A stretch of DNA of 64,000 nt from Nocardiopsis xinjiangensis YIM 90004. Lineage in GTDB: Bacteria; Actinomycetota; Actinomycetes; Streptosporangiales; Streptosporangiaceae. The stretch's first letter is position 1, and every line of letters begins with the position of its first letter. Below are positions 25,082 through 32,955 of this stretch, in pieces. The stretch spans positions 317,320 through 381,319 of the forward strand of contig NZ_ANBE01000003.1 of assembly GCF_000341145.1 (NCBI RefSeq), written 5' to 3'. Below the pieces are notes generated by a model. That model was not told the DNA's origin. It saw only the letters and a list, made by a program, of their open reading frames with translations, and searched no databases. The translations under genes were made by a program, and so were the position numbers.

Positions 25082-26245
25082 TCAGGTAGGGGCGTCGGCC
25101 GGGGCGGTGACGGGGTCGCCCCGAAGCGCGGCGGCCATGAGCTCGGGGAAGGCTTCGGGGGTGCACGCGAACGCGGGAACGCCGAGCTCGGCGAGGGCCA
25201 CGGCGTTCCCGTGGTCGTAGAAGGGCGCACCCTCGTCGGAGAGGGCGAGCAGGACCACGACCTGGGTTCCGGCAGCCTTCATCTGCGCGACCCGGCGCAG
25301 CATCTGCTCCCGCACCCCGCCCTCACACAAGTCACTAACCAGCACGAACGTCGACTCGGTGGGGCGGGTGATCAGCCCCTGGCAGTAACCGATCGCCCGA
25401 TTGATGTCGGTGCCACCGCCCAGCTGGGTGCCGAACAGCACCTCCACCGGATCGGAGAGGTGGTCGGTGAGGTCGGCGACGGCGGTGTCGAAGGCGACCA
25501 GGGATGTGCTCACACTGCGCATCGACGCCAGGACCGCGCCGAACACACTCGCGTACACGACCGACTCGGCCATGGATCCGCTCTGGTCGACGGCGAGCAC
25601 CACGTCCTTGTGGACGCCCCGGCTGCGGCGTCCATGGCCGACGAGGGTGCGCGGCACGACCGTGCGGTGCTCGGGCAGGTAGTGGGCGAGGTTGCGGCGG
25701 ATCGTCGCGTTCCAGTCGATGTCGGCGACCCGGCGCGGGCGGTGGGTGCGGGTGGAGCGGTCGATCGCTCCCTGCACCAGGGAACGTGTGCGTTGGGCGA
25801 GGCGGCGTTCGAGATCGTCGACGACACGGCGTACGACGGCGCGGGCGCTCTCCCGGGCGCGGTCGGGCATGACGGAGTTGAGGGAGAGCAGCGTGCCGAC
25901 CAGGTGCACGTCGGGCTCGACAGCCTCCATGAGCTCGGGTTCGAGCAGCATGCGGTGCAGGCCGAGGCGGTCCATGGCGTCCTTCTGCATGATCCGTACG
26001 ACGGAGGAGGGGAAGTAGGTACGGATGTCGCCGAGCCAGCGGTTCACACGGGGGACGGAGGGCCCGAGGCCCCCGGAGCGCTCACTCGTCCCGCCACTCT
26101 CCCCGCCGCCGGGGCCGGAGCGGTCGTAGAGGGCCGCGAGGGCGGAGTCCATGCCCTGGTCGGTGGAGGACAGCGCCGTCTCGGGGCCGTCCTCGCCCAG
26201 GACCAGGCGCCAGCGGCGTGCTCGTTCGGTCTCTTCGGTGGTCAT
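25082..26245 (-). CDS. VWA domain protein of the SWIM-MoxR-DUF5682 cluster
   Basis: A 387-residue protein. Residues 1-200 are helical (MTTEETERARRWRLVLG, then an RTYFPSSVVRIMQKDA segment). Residues 213-375 form a von Willebrand A domain with an intact metal site: D220-Q-S-G-S224, T279 in GGGTD and D305 in VSDLCEG. VWA proteins paired with MoxR ATPases act as substrate adaptors or metal-dependent scaffolds. Its ATG overlaps the DUF5682 stop (ATGA), so it is the last gene of a tightly coupled operon. No signal peptide, so it is cytosolic. Confidence 0.88.
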   Translation of the reverse strand: MTTEETERARRWRLVLGEDGPETALSSTDQGMDSALAALYDRSGPGGGESGGTSERSGGLGPSVPRVNRWLGDIRTYFPSSVVRIMQKDAMDRLGLHRMLLEPELMEAVEPDVHLVGTLLSLNSVMPDRARESARAVVRRVVDDLERRLAQRTRSLVQGAIDRSTRTHRPRRVADIDWNATIRRNLAHYLPEHRTVVPRTLVGHGRRSRGVHKDVVLAVDQSGSMAESVVYASVFGAVLASMRSVSTSLVAFDTAVADLTDHLSDPVEVLFGTQLGGGTDINRAIGYCQGLITRPTESTFVLVSDLCEGGVREQMLRRVAQMKAAGTQVVVLLALSDEGAPFYDHGNAVALAELGVPAFACTPEAFPELMAAALRGDPVTAPADAPT

Positions 26246-28527
26246 ACGGTGGTGGCCTTCCCGGGGGTGTGCGAGCGGTCGGCGGCGGCACGGGTCAGGA
26301 GCACACCGGCCGCGGCCAGTGCGGGTGCGGCGCGTTCGGGGTCCAGAGGCAGGGACGCGGTGCCGGCGGGCAGGGCGACGCGGGTGGCGGCGGCACCGAT
26401 CTGGCGGCGTTCGGGGGCGGCGAAGGCACCGAAGGTGCGGCGCAGCAACGGGAGCACGTCGGCGAAACGTTCCGGAGCGAGCCCGGTCAGCCAGGCGTCG
26501 ATGAGGTCGAGGAGGGTGTCGTCGTGGACCAGGACCAGCCCGCTGCCCTGGAGGAAGCCTTCGAGCCAAGCGGCGGCACGGGCGGGGTCGGTCCCGGGTG
26601 ACATGGTGCGGGCCAGACGCCGGCGGAGGGTGTCGCGGTCGAGTTCGCCGGCGTCGCTGAGGATGCGGTCGAGGCGTCCGGCCACACGCCCGGGGAGGCG
26701 ATCGTCACCGGCGAGGGTGGCGAGGGTGGTGGTCCAGGTGCGGAGCGGTTCCTCGTCCAGGAGGGTGACGGCGTGGTGGGTGTGGTCGATGAGTGTGGCG
26801 ATGCGTGCGGCCGCGTCGTCGTCGAGCCCGTGCAGTGCGGGTGGGAGCCCCGCGCACACCCGGCGCAGCAGCCCTTCGGCGACGGACCTCAGGTGGGCGC
26901 CCTCGGTACGGCGCACGTCCCCGTAACGTCCGGCGCGGGCCAGGGGCGGCAGGGCCGCCATGAGCCCGGTGACGTCGCCGTCGGTGGCGGCACGGTCGGT
27001 GAGCCGGGCGAGCACGGTGGGCAGGGCGCTGTCGAGCTCGGCGAGCAGGCACTGTTCGGTGAGGGCGGTGACACCGCGCAGGTCGGCCTGGTCGGCGAGG
27101 TCGACCAGGCGCGCGGCGGCGGCTTCCTCCACGGTGGCGCCCCAGCGGGCGGCCTCGATGAGGGCGACGTCCATCTCGGGTTCCCAGCGCAGTCTCCAGG
27201 CCTCCCGGAAGGTTCCGCGGTGGGAGCCCTCCGGGGTACGGGGCACGCCCCATTCCACGTCGAGGACCCGGAGCCGGTGCAGGAGCACACCGCGTTCCCG
27301 GTGGCTCTCCTTGCGCAGGTCGAGGTCGAGGTCCCGGGTGAAGGGTTCGGCCTTGAGGCGCAGACGGCGGCGCTGAGCGGCCAGGTCGCGTTGGAGCGGC
27401 ACCATCGGGGTGGTGTCGGGGACCGAGCCCATGCGTTCCCCGAGGGCGAGCCGGCCGTGCACGAGGGCCGCCCGTGCCTCCTTCCCCTCGCACAGGACCG
27501 CGGTGAGGGCCTCGCGGACCTCTTCGAGCCCGGCGAGGGGGCGTCCGCGCAGGACGGCGAGGGACTCGGCGAGGCGGATCCCCTCGATCACGTGCGCGGA
27601 GGAGACCGCCTGCTCCTCGTCCCTGCGAAGGACACGGGCGGCGTCGGTGAGCCACCGGTGCACGGGGCGGTCGGGTGCGGTGAACAGGTGGTGGTACCAG
27701 CCGGGCGCGGTCACCCCCGCCCGGTACCCCGCGGCGGCCAGGCGCCCGTGGGTCCAGGGCACCCACGTGGCGTCGACCTTGGTCCTGGGCAGCCCCTTGA
27801 GCAGGGCGGTGTCGGCCTTGGCGGTGTGGCGGGCGGTCTCGTGGAGGGCGGGCGCGTGCCAGGCGCCGCAGACGACGGCGACACGGTGGTACCCGGCGCG
27901 GAGGGTGGAGCGCAGGACCTGGCGCATGTGGGCCTCGCGACGTTCGGTGCGCACATCCCCGGCCCCGGTCTCGGCTCGGACGGCCGCCATGGCCTCCTGG
28001 ATCGCGGGGAACGGGGAGGGTTCACCGTCGCCGCGCTGTTCGACGACGTCGTCCCACCAGCGTTCGGTGTCGTCGTAGCCGGCAGCGCGGGCGAGTGCCC
28101 CGAGCGGGTCGGCGCGGGTGTGTTCCGGGCCGGTCCCCTCGTCCGGGGGGTCCGGCTCGCCCGTGTCCGCGGGCCTCTCGGCCAGGCTGTGGGCTGCGGG
28201 CAGGTCGCAGAAGCGCGCCTCCACGCCGTGGTCGACGGCGTAGCGCAGCGCCACCCATTCCGGCGAGAAGGACGCGAACGGCCAGAACGCCCATCCGCCC
28301 CTCTCTCCACCGCTCCGGGCCTCCCGGCCGGTGCGGTGGACGAGCAGGGCGACCGGCGGTTCGAGCTCACCCGCCAGGTGGAGGAGGGCGTCGGCCTCCG
28401 GCGGCCCCTCGATGAGGACCGCCTCGGGGCGCAGGCGTTCCAGCTCGGCCTGTACGGCACGCGCGGACCCGGGGCCGTGGTGGCGCACCCCGAGGACCCG
28501 CACGCCCTCGGTGTCGAAGGCCGGCAT
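26242..28527 (-). CDS. DUF5682 family protein, N-terminal TraB/TIKI-like domain
   Basis: A 761-residue protein. Its N-terminal 230 residues carry GVRHHGPGSARAV (R15, H16, H17), LIEGPPEADALL (E40, E44), TERREAHMRQVL (about 194-205) and VVCGAWHAP (H224). This order of H/E, ER-x3-M and G-x-x-H motifs is that of the TraB/TIKI/EreA-ChaN superfamily, which includes metal-dependent peptidases and esterases. The rest (about 240-761) is helical, with no recognised domain. It is coupled to the MoxR gene upstream (TGATG) and the VWA gene downstream (ATGA). It is the likely effector or enzymatic part of the machine; activity unproven. Confidence 0.82.
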   Translation of the reverse strand: MPAFDTEGVRVLGVRHHGPGSARAVQAELERLRPEAVLIEGPPEADALLHLAGELEPPVALLVHRTGREARSGGERGGWAFWPFASFSPEWVALRYAVDHGVEARFCDLPAAHSLAERPADTGEPDPPDEGTGPEHTRADPLGALARAAGYDDTERWWDDVVEQRGDGEPSPFPAIQEAMAAVRAETGAGDVRTERREAHMRQVLRSTLRAGYHRVAVVCGAWHAPALHETARHTAKADTALLKGLPRTKVDATWVPWTHGRLAAAGYRAGVTAPGWYHHLFTAPDRPVHRWLTDAARVLRRDEEQAVSSAHVIEGIRLAESLAVLRGRPLAGLEEVREALTAVLCEGKEARAALVHGRLALGERMGSVPDTTPMVPLQRDLAAQRRRLRLKAEPFTRDLDLDLRKESHRERGVLLHRLRVLDVEWGVPRTPEGSHRGTFREAWRLRWEPEMDVALIEAARWGATVEEAAAARLVDLADQADLRGVTALTEQCLLAELDSALPTVLARLTDRAATDGDVTGLMAALPPLARAGRYGDVRRTEGAHLRSVAEGLLRRVCAGLPPALHGLDDDAAARIATLIDHTHHAVTLLDEEPLRTWTTTLATLAGDDRLPGRVAGRLDRILSDAGELDRDTLRRRLARTMSPGTDPARAAAWLEGFLQGSGLVLVHDDTLLDLIDAWLTGLAPERFADVLPLLRRTFGAFAAPERRQIGAAATRVALPAGTASLPLDPERAAPALAAAGVLLTRAAADRSHTPGKATTV

Positions 28528-29636
28528 CAGGCGCCCACCTCGCGGCAGGCCCGGTAGAACTCGTCCCAGCCGTCGCGGTCGCGGGCGACGGTCTCCAGGT
28601 ACTCGCGCCAGGCGACCCCGTCGGAGATCCGGTCCTGCACGACCGCGCCCTGGATCCCCGCGGCGATGTCGGCGGGACGCAACTGCCCGTCGCCGAAGTG
28701 CGCGGACAGGGCGATGCCGTTGGTCACGACGGAGATCGCCTCGGCCGTGCTGAGGGTTCCGCTGGGTGACTTGACCTTGGCGGAGCCGTCCTCGGTGGCG
28801 CCGGCGCGCAACTCCCGGAAGACGGTGACCACCCGCCTGATCTCGGTGAGGCTCGTGGCGACCTCGGGCAGTTGCAGGGAACGGCCGAGCTGGTCCACCC
28901 GCCGGGTGACGATGTCGACCTCTTCCTCTGCGGTGTCGGGCACCGGCAGCACCACGGTGTTGAAGCGGCGGCGCAGGGCGCTGGAGAGGTCGTTGACGCC
29001 GCGGTCTCGGTCGTTCGCGGTGGCGATGAGGTTGAAGCCCCGGCCGGCCTGCACCTCGGTACCGAGTTCGGGTACGGGCAGGGATTTCTCCGAGAGCACG
29101 GTGATGAGGCCGTCCTGGACCTCGGAGGGCATGCGGGTGAGTTCTTCGACGCGGGCGAGGGTCCCGCGGGACATGGCGTTCATGACGGGGCCGGGGACGA
29201 GCGCGGCCTCGCTGGGCCCCTCGGCGAGCAGGCGGGCGTAGTTCCAGCCGTAGCGGACCGCCTCCTCGGAGGTGCCCGCGGTTCCCTGCACGAGGAGGGT
29301 GGAGTCCCCGCAGACGGCAGCGGCCAGGTGTTCGGACAACCAGGTCTTGGCGGTGCCGGGGACGCCGAGGAGCAGCAGTGCGCGGTCGGTGGCCAGCGTC
29401 GCGACGGCGGTCTCGGCGATACGGCGGGCGCCGATGTACTTGGGGGTGATCTCGGTGCCGTCCTCCAGCGTGGTGCCGAGCAGGTAGTCGACGACGGCGT
29501 GCGGGGAGAGGCGCCACCCCTGGGGCCGGGTGCGGGTGTCGGCGGCGGCGAGCGCGCTGAGTTCGTCGGCGTGGGTCTGCTCGGCGTGGGGGCGCAGCGC
29601 CCGGCTCGTGTCGGTGATCTCTGCGGTGGAGGTCAA
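28527..29636 (-). CDS. MoxR-type AAA+ ATPase
   Basis: A 369-residue AAA+ protein. Walker A GVPGTAKT (residues 91-98), Walker B region TLARVEELTRM (163-166 VEEL, where most MoxR proteins have DE), sensor 1 in NLIATANDRDRG and arginine finger region SSALRRRFNTVVLP. The KYIGARRIAETAVATLA helix before Walker A is shared with homologues of this cluster. The start is a TTG at 29636, seven bases after AAAGGGAG, immediately following the DUF5691 stop. MoxR proteins remodel or load cofactors onto partner proteins, usually through a VWA adaptor, which is here the last gene of the same operon. Confidence 0.9.
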   Translation of the reverse strand: MTSTAEITDTSRALRPHAEQTHADELSALAAADTRTRPQGWRLSPHAVVDYLLGTTLEDGTEITPKYIGARRIAETAVATLATDRALLLLGVPGTAKTWLSEHLAAAVCGDSTLLVQGTAGTSEEAVRYGWNYARLLAEGPSEAALVPGPVMNAMSRGTLARVEELTRMPSEVQDGLITVLSEKSLPVPELGTEVQAGRGFNLIATANDRDRGVNDLSSALRRRFNTVVLPVPDTAEEEVDIVTRRVDQLGRSLQLPEVATSLTEIRRVVTVFRELRAGATEDGSAKVKSPSGTLSTAEAISVVTNGIALSAHFGDGQLRPADIAAGIQGAVVQDRISDGVAWREYLETVARDRDGWDEFYRACREVGA

Positions 29637-31139
29637 CTACAACTCCCTTTGCATCTCGCGGCGGAAGAGGACGGTGTCGCGGGTGTCGAGGTAGAGGCGG
29701 CGGTCCTCGGGGGCGAGGCCGGGTGGATCGGGGGGCAGGTGGTCGAGGTGTTCGGGCGGCAGGTACTCGGCGGCGGCCTCGCAGAGGGCGCGGTAACCGC
29801 CGTCGCTGCGGTGGTTCAGAAGCATTCTCGTGGCTGCCACCGACAATTCCGGGGTCCACGGCCCCCCGGCGGCACGCAGGAGGTAACCGGCGTCGGCGAG
29901 GTCGCCGGTGCGGTTCAGGGCCCGGTGCACCCAGGCACAGCGCTCGTCGAGCGGGAGCGGGCGCAGCAGGGCCGGCAGTTGGAGGACCCGCCGGTCCTGG
30001 GTGGCGCGGGCGAGGTGGCCGCCCACGTCGGGACCGAGCGTGGACAGCAGGGCCCGGGCCCATTCCGCGGACCCCTGGAACCCCGCCGCGTTGACGAGTG
30101 CGTCGTGCACGTCGGTACGGCGGGAGCGTTCCACACGGGCGAGGACACGTGCGGGGTCGGGGGCCACGAGTGCGGTCCACACGTCGAGCGGGGCGTGGGT
30201 GATGAGCGCCCACAGGCGTTCGGAGCGGGCAGCCCCGGTGTCATCGGCCCTCTCCGGGACTGCCAGGGCGAGGTCGCGCAGGAGCCCGGACCGGCCGGGG
30301 CCGACACCGCGTATCCGTACCTCTCCCCTGGGGCCTGTGCTGACCAAGGCCCTCACGTACGCGCGCAGGCGGTCTGCGTGGTCACTGTCGGGCAGGCGGC
30401 TGAGCAGGGAGAGCGCAAGTCCGCGGACCCCGGCGGCGCGGTCGTCGAGGGCGGCGGCCAAGACGTCCTCGTCTTCGGTGGTGAGCCCGGAGGCCAGGAC
30501 CGACAGCAGGGACCGCCGCCGTTCAGCCACGGGTTCGGTGCGCAGGACCTCGGCCGTCCGTTCGCGTGCGGCCGCGGGGTCGGTGCGGCGCAGGGCGGCC
30601 AGGACGCGTCGGCGTTCCGGTGGAGCGCCGTGTTCCCAGATCCGGGGGTCGAAGTGCGTGGCGGCGCCGTGGGCGCCGAGGTAGTGCCAGGTGTCGCGGA
30701 ACCGGGCGAGCCAGTGTCCGCGTGCACCGACGGCGGCGGCCACGGCGGGGCGGAGTTCGCTGTCGCGGGCACCGCGGTCGAGCAGGGTGGGCAGGTGGGC
30801 GGCGGGGACCCGGCGTCCTGCCCGGGCCACGAGGTCCAGCCATTCGGGGAGCAGTGCGGCACGGGTGGTGAGAATCTCGGCGAGGCGTCGGGAAGCGGCC
30901 GCGCCGACCTCGGGTGCGTCGTCCTCCGGGGCGGGTTCCACGGGCTCGGCGGTGTGCGGGGTGTGTCCGGCCGCCCGGCGCACGGCGGCGAGTGCCGCGC
31001 GATCGAGCAGGGCGGTGGAGCCAGGGGCGTCCTCGGCCTCGGGTGCGGGCAGGTCGGGGGTGTCGGGAACCGCGCGCCGGGCGGTTCCGACGAGCGCGGC
31101 GGGAAGCAGTTGCTCCCACGGGTCGGGGGTCGGGATCAC
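29637..31139 (-). CDS. DUF5691 family protein
   Basis: A 500-residue all-helical protein beginning VIPTPDPWEQLLPAALVGTARR, a typical DUF5691 opening. It continues as HEAT-like helical repeats (for example RRRVLAALRRTDPAAARER, DRAAGVRGLALSLLSRLP, TRMLLNHRSDGGYRALC). No catalytic motif is seen, so it is probably a scaffold. GTG 31139 is preceded by GAGGAGG eight bases upstream; that ribosome site lies in the first unit of a 44-bp tandem repeat. It is the second gene of the five-gene operon and is followed directly by the MoxR gene. Confidence 0.85.
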   Translation of the reverse strand: MIPTPDPWEQLLPAALVGTARRAVPDTPDLPAPEAEDAPGSTALLDRAALAAVRRAAGHTPHTAEPVEPAPEDDAPEVGAAASRRLAEILTTRAALLPEWLDLVARAGRRVPAAHLPTLLDRGARDSELRPAVAAAVGARGHWLARFRDTWHYLGAHGAATHFDPRIWEHGAPPERRRVLAALRRTDPAAARERTAEVLRTEPVAERRRSLLSVLASGLTTEDEDVLAAALDDRAAGVRGLALSLLSRLPDSDHADRLRAYVRALVSTGPRGEVRIRGVGPGRSGLLRDLALAVPERADDTGAARSERLWALITHAPLDVWTALVAPDPARVLARVERSRRTDVHDALVNAAGFQGSAEWARALLSTLGPDVGGHLARATQDRRVLQLPALLRPLPLDERCAWVHRALNRTGDLADAGYLLRAAGGPWTPELSVAATRMLLNHRSDGGYRALCEAAAEYLPPEHLDHLPPDPPGLAPEDRRLYLDTRDTVLFRREMQREL

Positions 31140-31140
31140 G

Positions 31141-31265
31141 TGCGGGTCCTCCTCATCGGTTCCGGTCCAGGGGCCGTGGTCGCCTGCGGACCTTCCTCCT
31201 CGGTCCGGACGAGTGCGTCGCGGTCGCCTGCGGGCCCTCCTCATCGGCTCGGGCTCGGGCCGTGC
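31141..31265. repeat. 44-bp tandem repeat carrying ribosome-site-like sequence
   Basis: Imperfect copies start at 31141, 31185 and 31229, an exact 44-base period. Each contains, on the minus strand, a purine block followed by CCGCA: GAGGAGGACCCGCA, GAGGAAGGTCCGCA and GAGGAGGGCCCGCA. The unit nearest the gene supplies the DUF5691 Shine-Dalgarno sequence. The repeat fills most of the gap between the SWIM and DUF5691 genes and may have arisen by duplication of the translation start region. Confidence 0.6.
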
Positions 31266-32570
31266 TCACAGGGGGACCGCCGGAGCGCCGTCGGGCCACA
31301 CGGTCAGGGGCGTGAATCCGTCCGCGGGCGACCACTCCCCCGCGACGGTCGCGGGACGGCCGCCGGTCGCGGCCAGGAGCCTCCAGGGGTCGGGCGCCCC
31401 CAGGGGCAGGGCGTCACCGGAGGGGTCGGCGAGGTACCAGTCCTGCCCGTGGCGGGCGGGCGCCACCTGGGCGAGCACGACGAGGGAGGCGGGCTGCCAG
31501 GGGGCCTCCGCCAGGTGCGCGGCGTGGGCGTCGAGCGCCCCGGCCACCGTGGAACCCGGCGGTACGGGTGCGGGCTCCGGCGCCCCGGCACGGACCTCGG
31601 TGGCACGGCGCCGGTCCGGGTAGAGCGCGAACTCCGCCTCGATCCCGGTGCCCGGATCCGGGCCGGGGACGAGGGCGCCCGGTTCCCGGCCGTGGGCCAG
31701 GGTCATGACGGTGCGCCCGTGTGTGCGGCCGCGCAGCCACACACGCCGGCTCCTCACCCCCGACGCGGGATCGTCTGCCTCGCTCCGGGCGAGCACGGTC
31801 CAGGTGTCGGTGGTGCGTTCCCCGCGGGCGATGACCTCGTCGGCCCGTGTGGTCACCCCGGCCCTGGTGTGCACGGCCGCCCGTAGGACCTCGGGAAGGT
31901 GCTCGCGGGCGCGGTGGGCCTCGGCGAGCAGGTGCAGGTACGCGAACCGTTCGAGTACACGTGCGGGCCAGTCGCGGTGGCGGACCAGGGCCGGCAGCTC
32001 GGACACGAGTGCGGCGGCCCCGGCGGCCTTGGCGTCCACGAGGCGTTCGGCCATGCGGTCCCAGTGGGCGTAGCCGCGGTCGGGTACCTCGCAGAGCCCT
32101 GAATCGATCTGGTCGCGCAGCCACAGGGACAGCTCGGTGAGCCCTTCGGCGACGGCGCGGTCCCGGTCGCGGCGGGTGGCCTCGGCGCGGGCCGGGTCGG
32201 GGGCTGCGCGGCGGGGCCGGTGCGCGGTGCGGCGGCCGATCCAGCGGCCGACCCACTCGGGGGACTCCTCGGACTCGGACAGTTCACCGCCGGCCCACCG
32301 GGTGAGCAGGCCGAGCGTGTGTTTGCAGGGGATCTTGCGGCTGGGGCAGGAGCACTTGTAGGCGGGGGCCTCCTCCGCGTCCACATGCACGGCCACGGTG
32401 TAGCTCCGGCTGCCGCTGCCCCGGCACTCGCCCCACACGACGAGTGCTCCTCCGGGCAGGAGGCCGGCGTGGGGCCAAGCACCGGGGGCAGAGGTCTTTC
32501 GGGCGGCCTTCCACGACGAGGCGTCCGGTGCCAGGGCCTGGACGTCGTCGATACTCCATCGATCGCTCAC
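31266..32570 (-). CDS. SWIM zinc finger protein, first gene of the cluster
   Basis: A 434-residue protein. The N-terminal domain opens WSIDDVQALAPDASSWKAARK and holds a SWIM finger, C73-x-C75-x6-C82-x-H84 (YKCSCPSRKIPCKH). The rest is helical then beta-rich, with WLRDQIDSGLCEVPD and DWYLADPSGDALPL as distinctive segments. SWIM fingers bind DNA or proteins. GTG start at 32570. It is divergent from the P450 gene and heads the operon SWIM, DUF5691, MoxR, DUF5682, VWA. It probably recognises the target (nucleic acid or protein) for this machine; that is inference. Confidence 0.85.
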   Translation of the reverse strand: MSDRWSIDDVQALAPDASSWKAARKTSAPGAWPHAGLLPGGALVVWGECRGSGSRSYTVAVHVDAEEAPAYKCSCPSRKIPCKHTLGLLTRWAGGELSESEESPEWVGRWIGRRTAHRPRRAAPDPARAEATRRDRDRAVAEGLTELSLWLRDQIDSGLCEVPDRGYAHWDRMAERLVDAKAAGAAALVSELPALVRHRDWPARVLERFAYLHLLAEAHRAREHLPEVLRAAVHTRAGVTTRADEVIARGERTTDTWTVLARSEADDPASGVRSRRVWLRGRTHGRTVMTLAHGREPGALVPGPDPGTGIEAEFALYPDRRRATEVRAGAPEPAPVPPGSTVAGALDAHAAHLAEAPWQPASLVVLAQVAPARHGQDWYLADPSGDALPLGAPDPWRLLAATGGRPATVAGEWSPADGFTPLTVWPDGAPAVPL

Positions 32571-32955
32571 AGGAAAAGACTAGGGACGGGCACCGACAAA
32601 ATCGGGGTGGTTTCCGACCACGACGCATAATTTTCCAGAATGTCGTAGCAGTCTGGCACACTACGCCGCCGCCCCTACCACCTCCGCCTCCGCTTCCACT
32701 CCCGGGCACGTGAAATGGATTCCGAGCGAGGAAGCACGCACAAAGGAAATAATCCCGCTAATGACAATCGCCCTTTTGCCCGAACGTGTTGAAAGCGGAC
32801 CCATTCTGCTCTTAGAATTCCACGACCGGCATGGTACTGCTCCGCACGTACCCGGTCCGGACGCAGCGGTCCCCGCTCCCCCTTCCACATCACCGCAGCG
32901 ATGCCCATCTCCTCGAAGGGAGGGAAGCGGCCCACACCCGGGTTCCGCGCACCCG
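32571..32955. other. Divergent promoter region, SWIM operon and P450
   Basis: The 385 bases are locally AT-richer around 32620-32830 and must contain promoters for both divergent genes. An AAGGGAGGG lies about 25 bases upstream of the P450 ATG, too far for a normal ribosome site. No gene or known operator was recognised. Confidence 0.4.

Noticed and set aside
24572..26926. 784-codon plus-strand frame
   Set aside because: Antisense to the VWA and DUF5682 genes; long because high-GC DNA opens all frames, with no matching family sequence.
28872..31886. 1004-codon plus-strand frame
   Set aside because: Antisense shadow of the MoxR, DUF5691 and SWIM genes, Gly/Ala/Arg-rich without domains.
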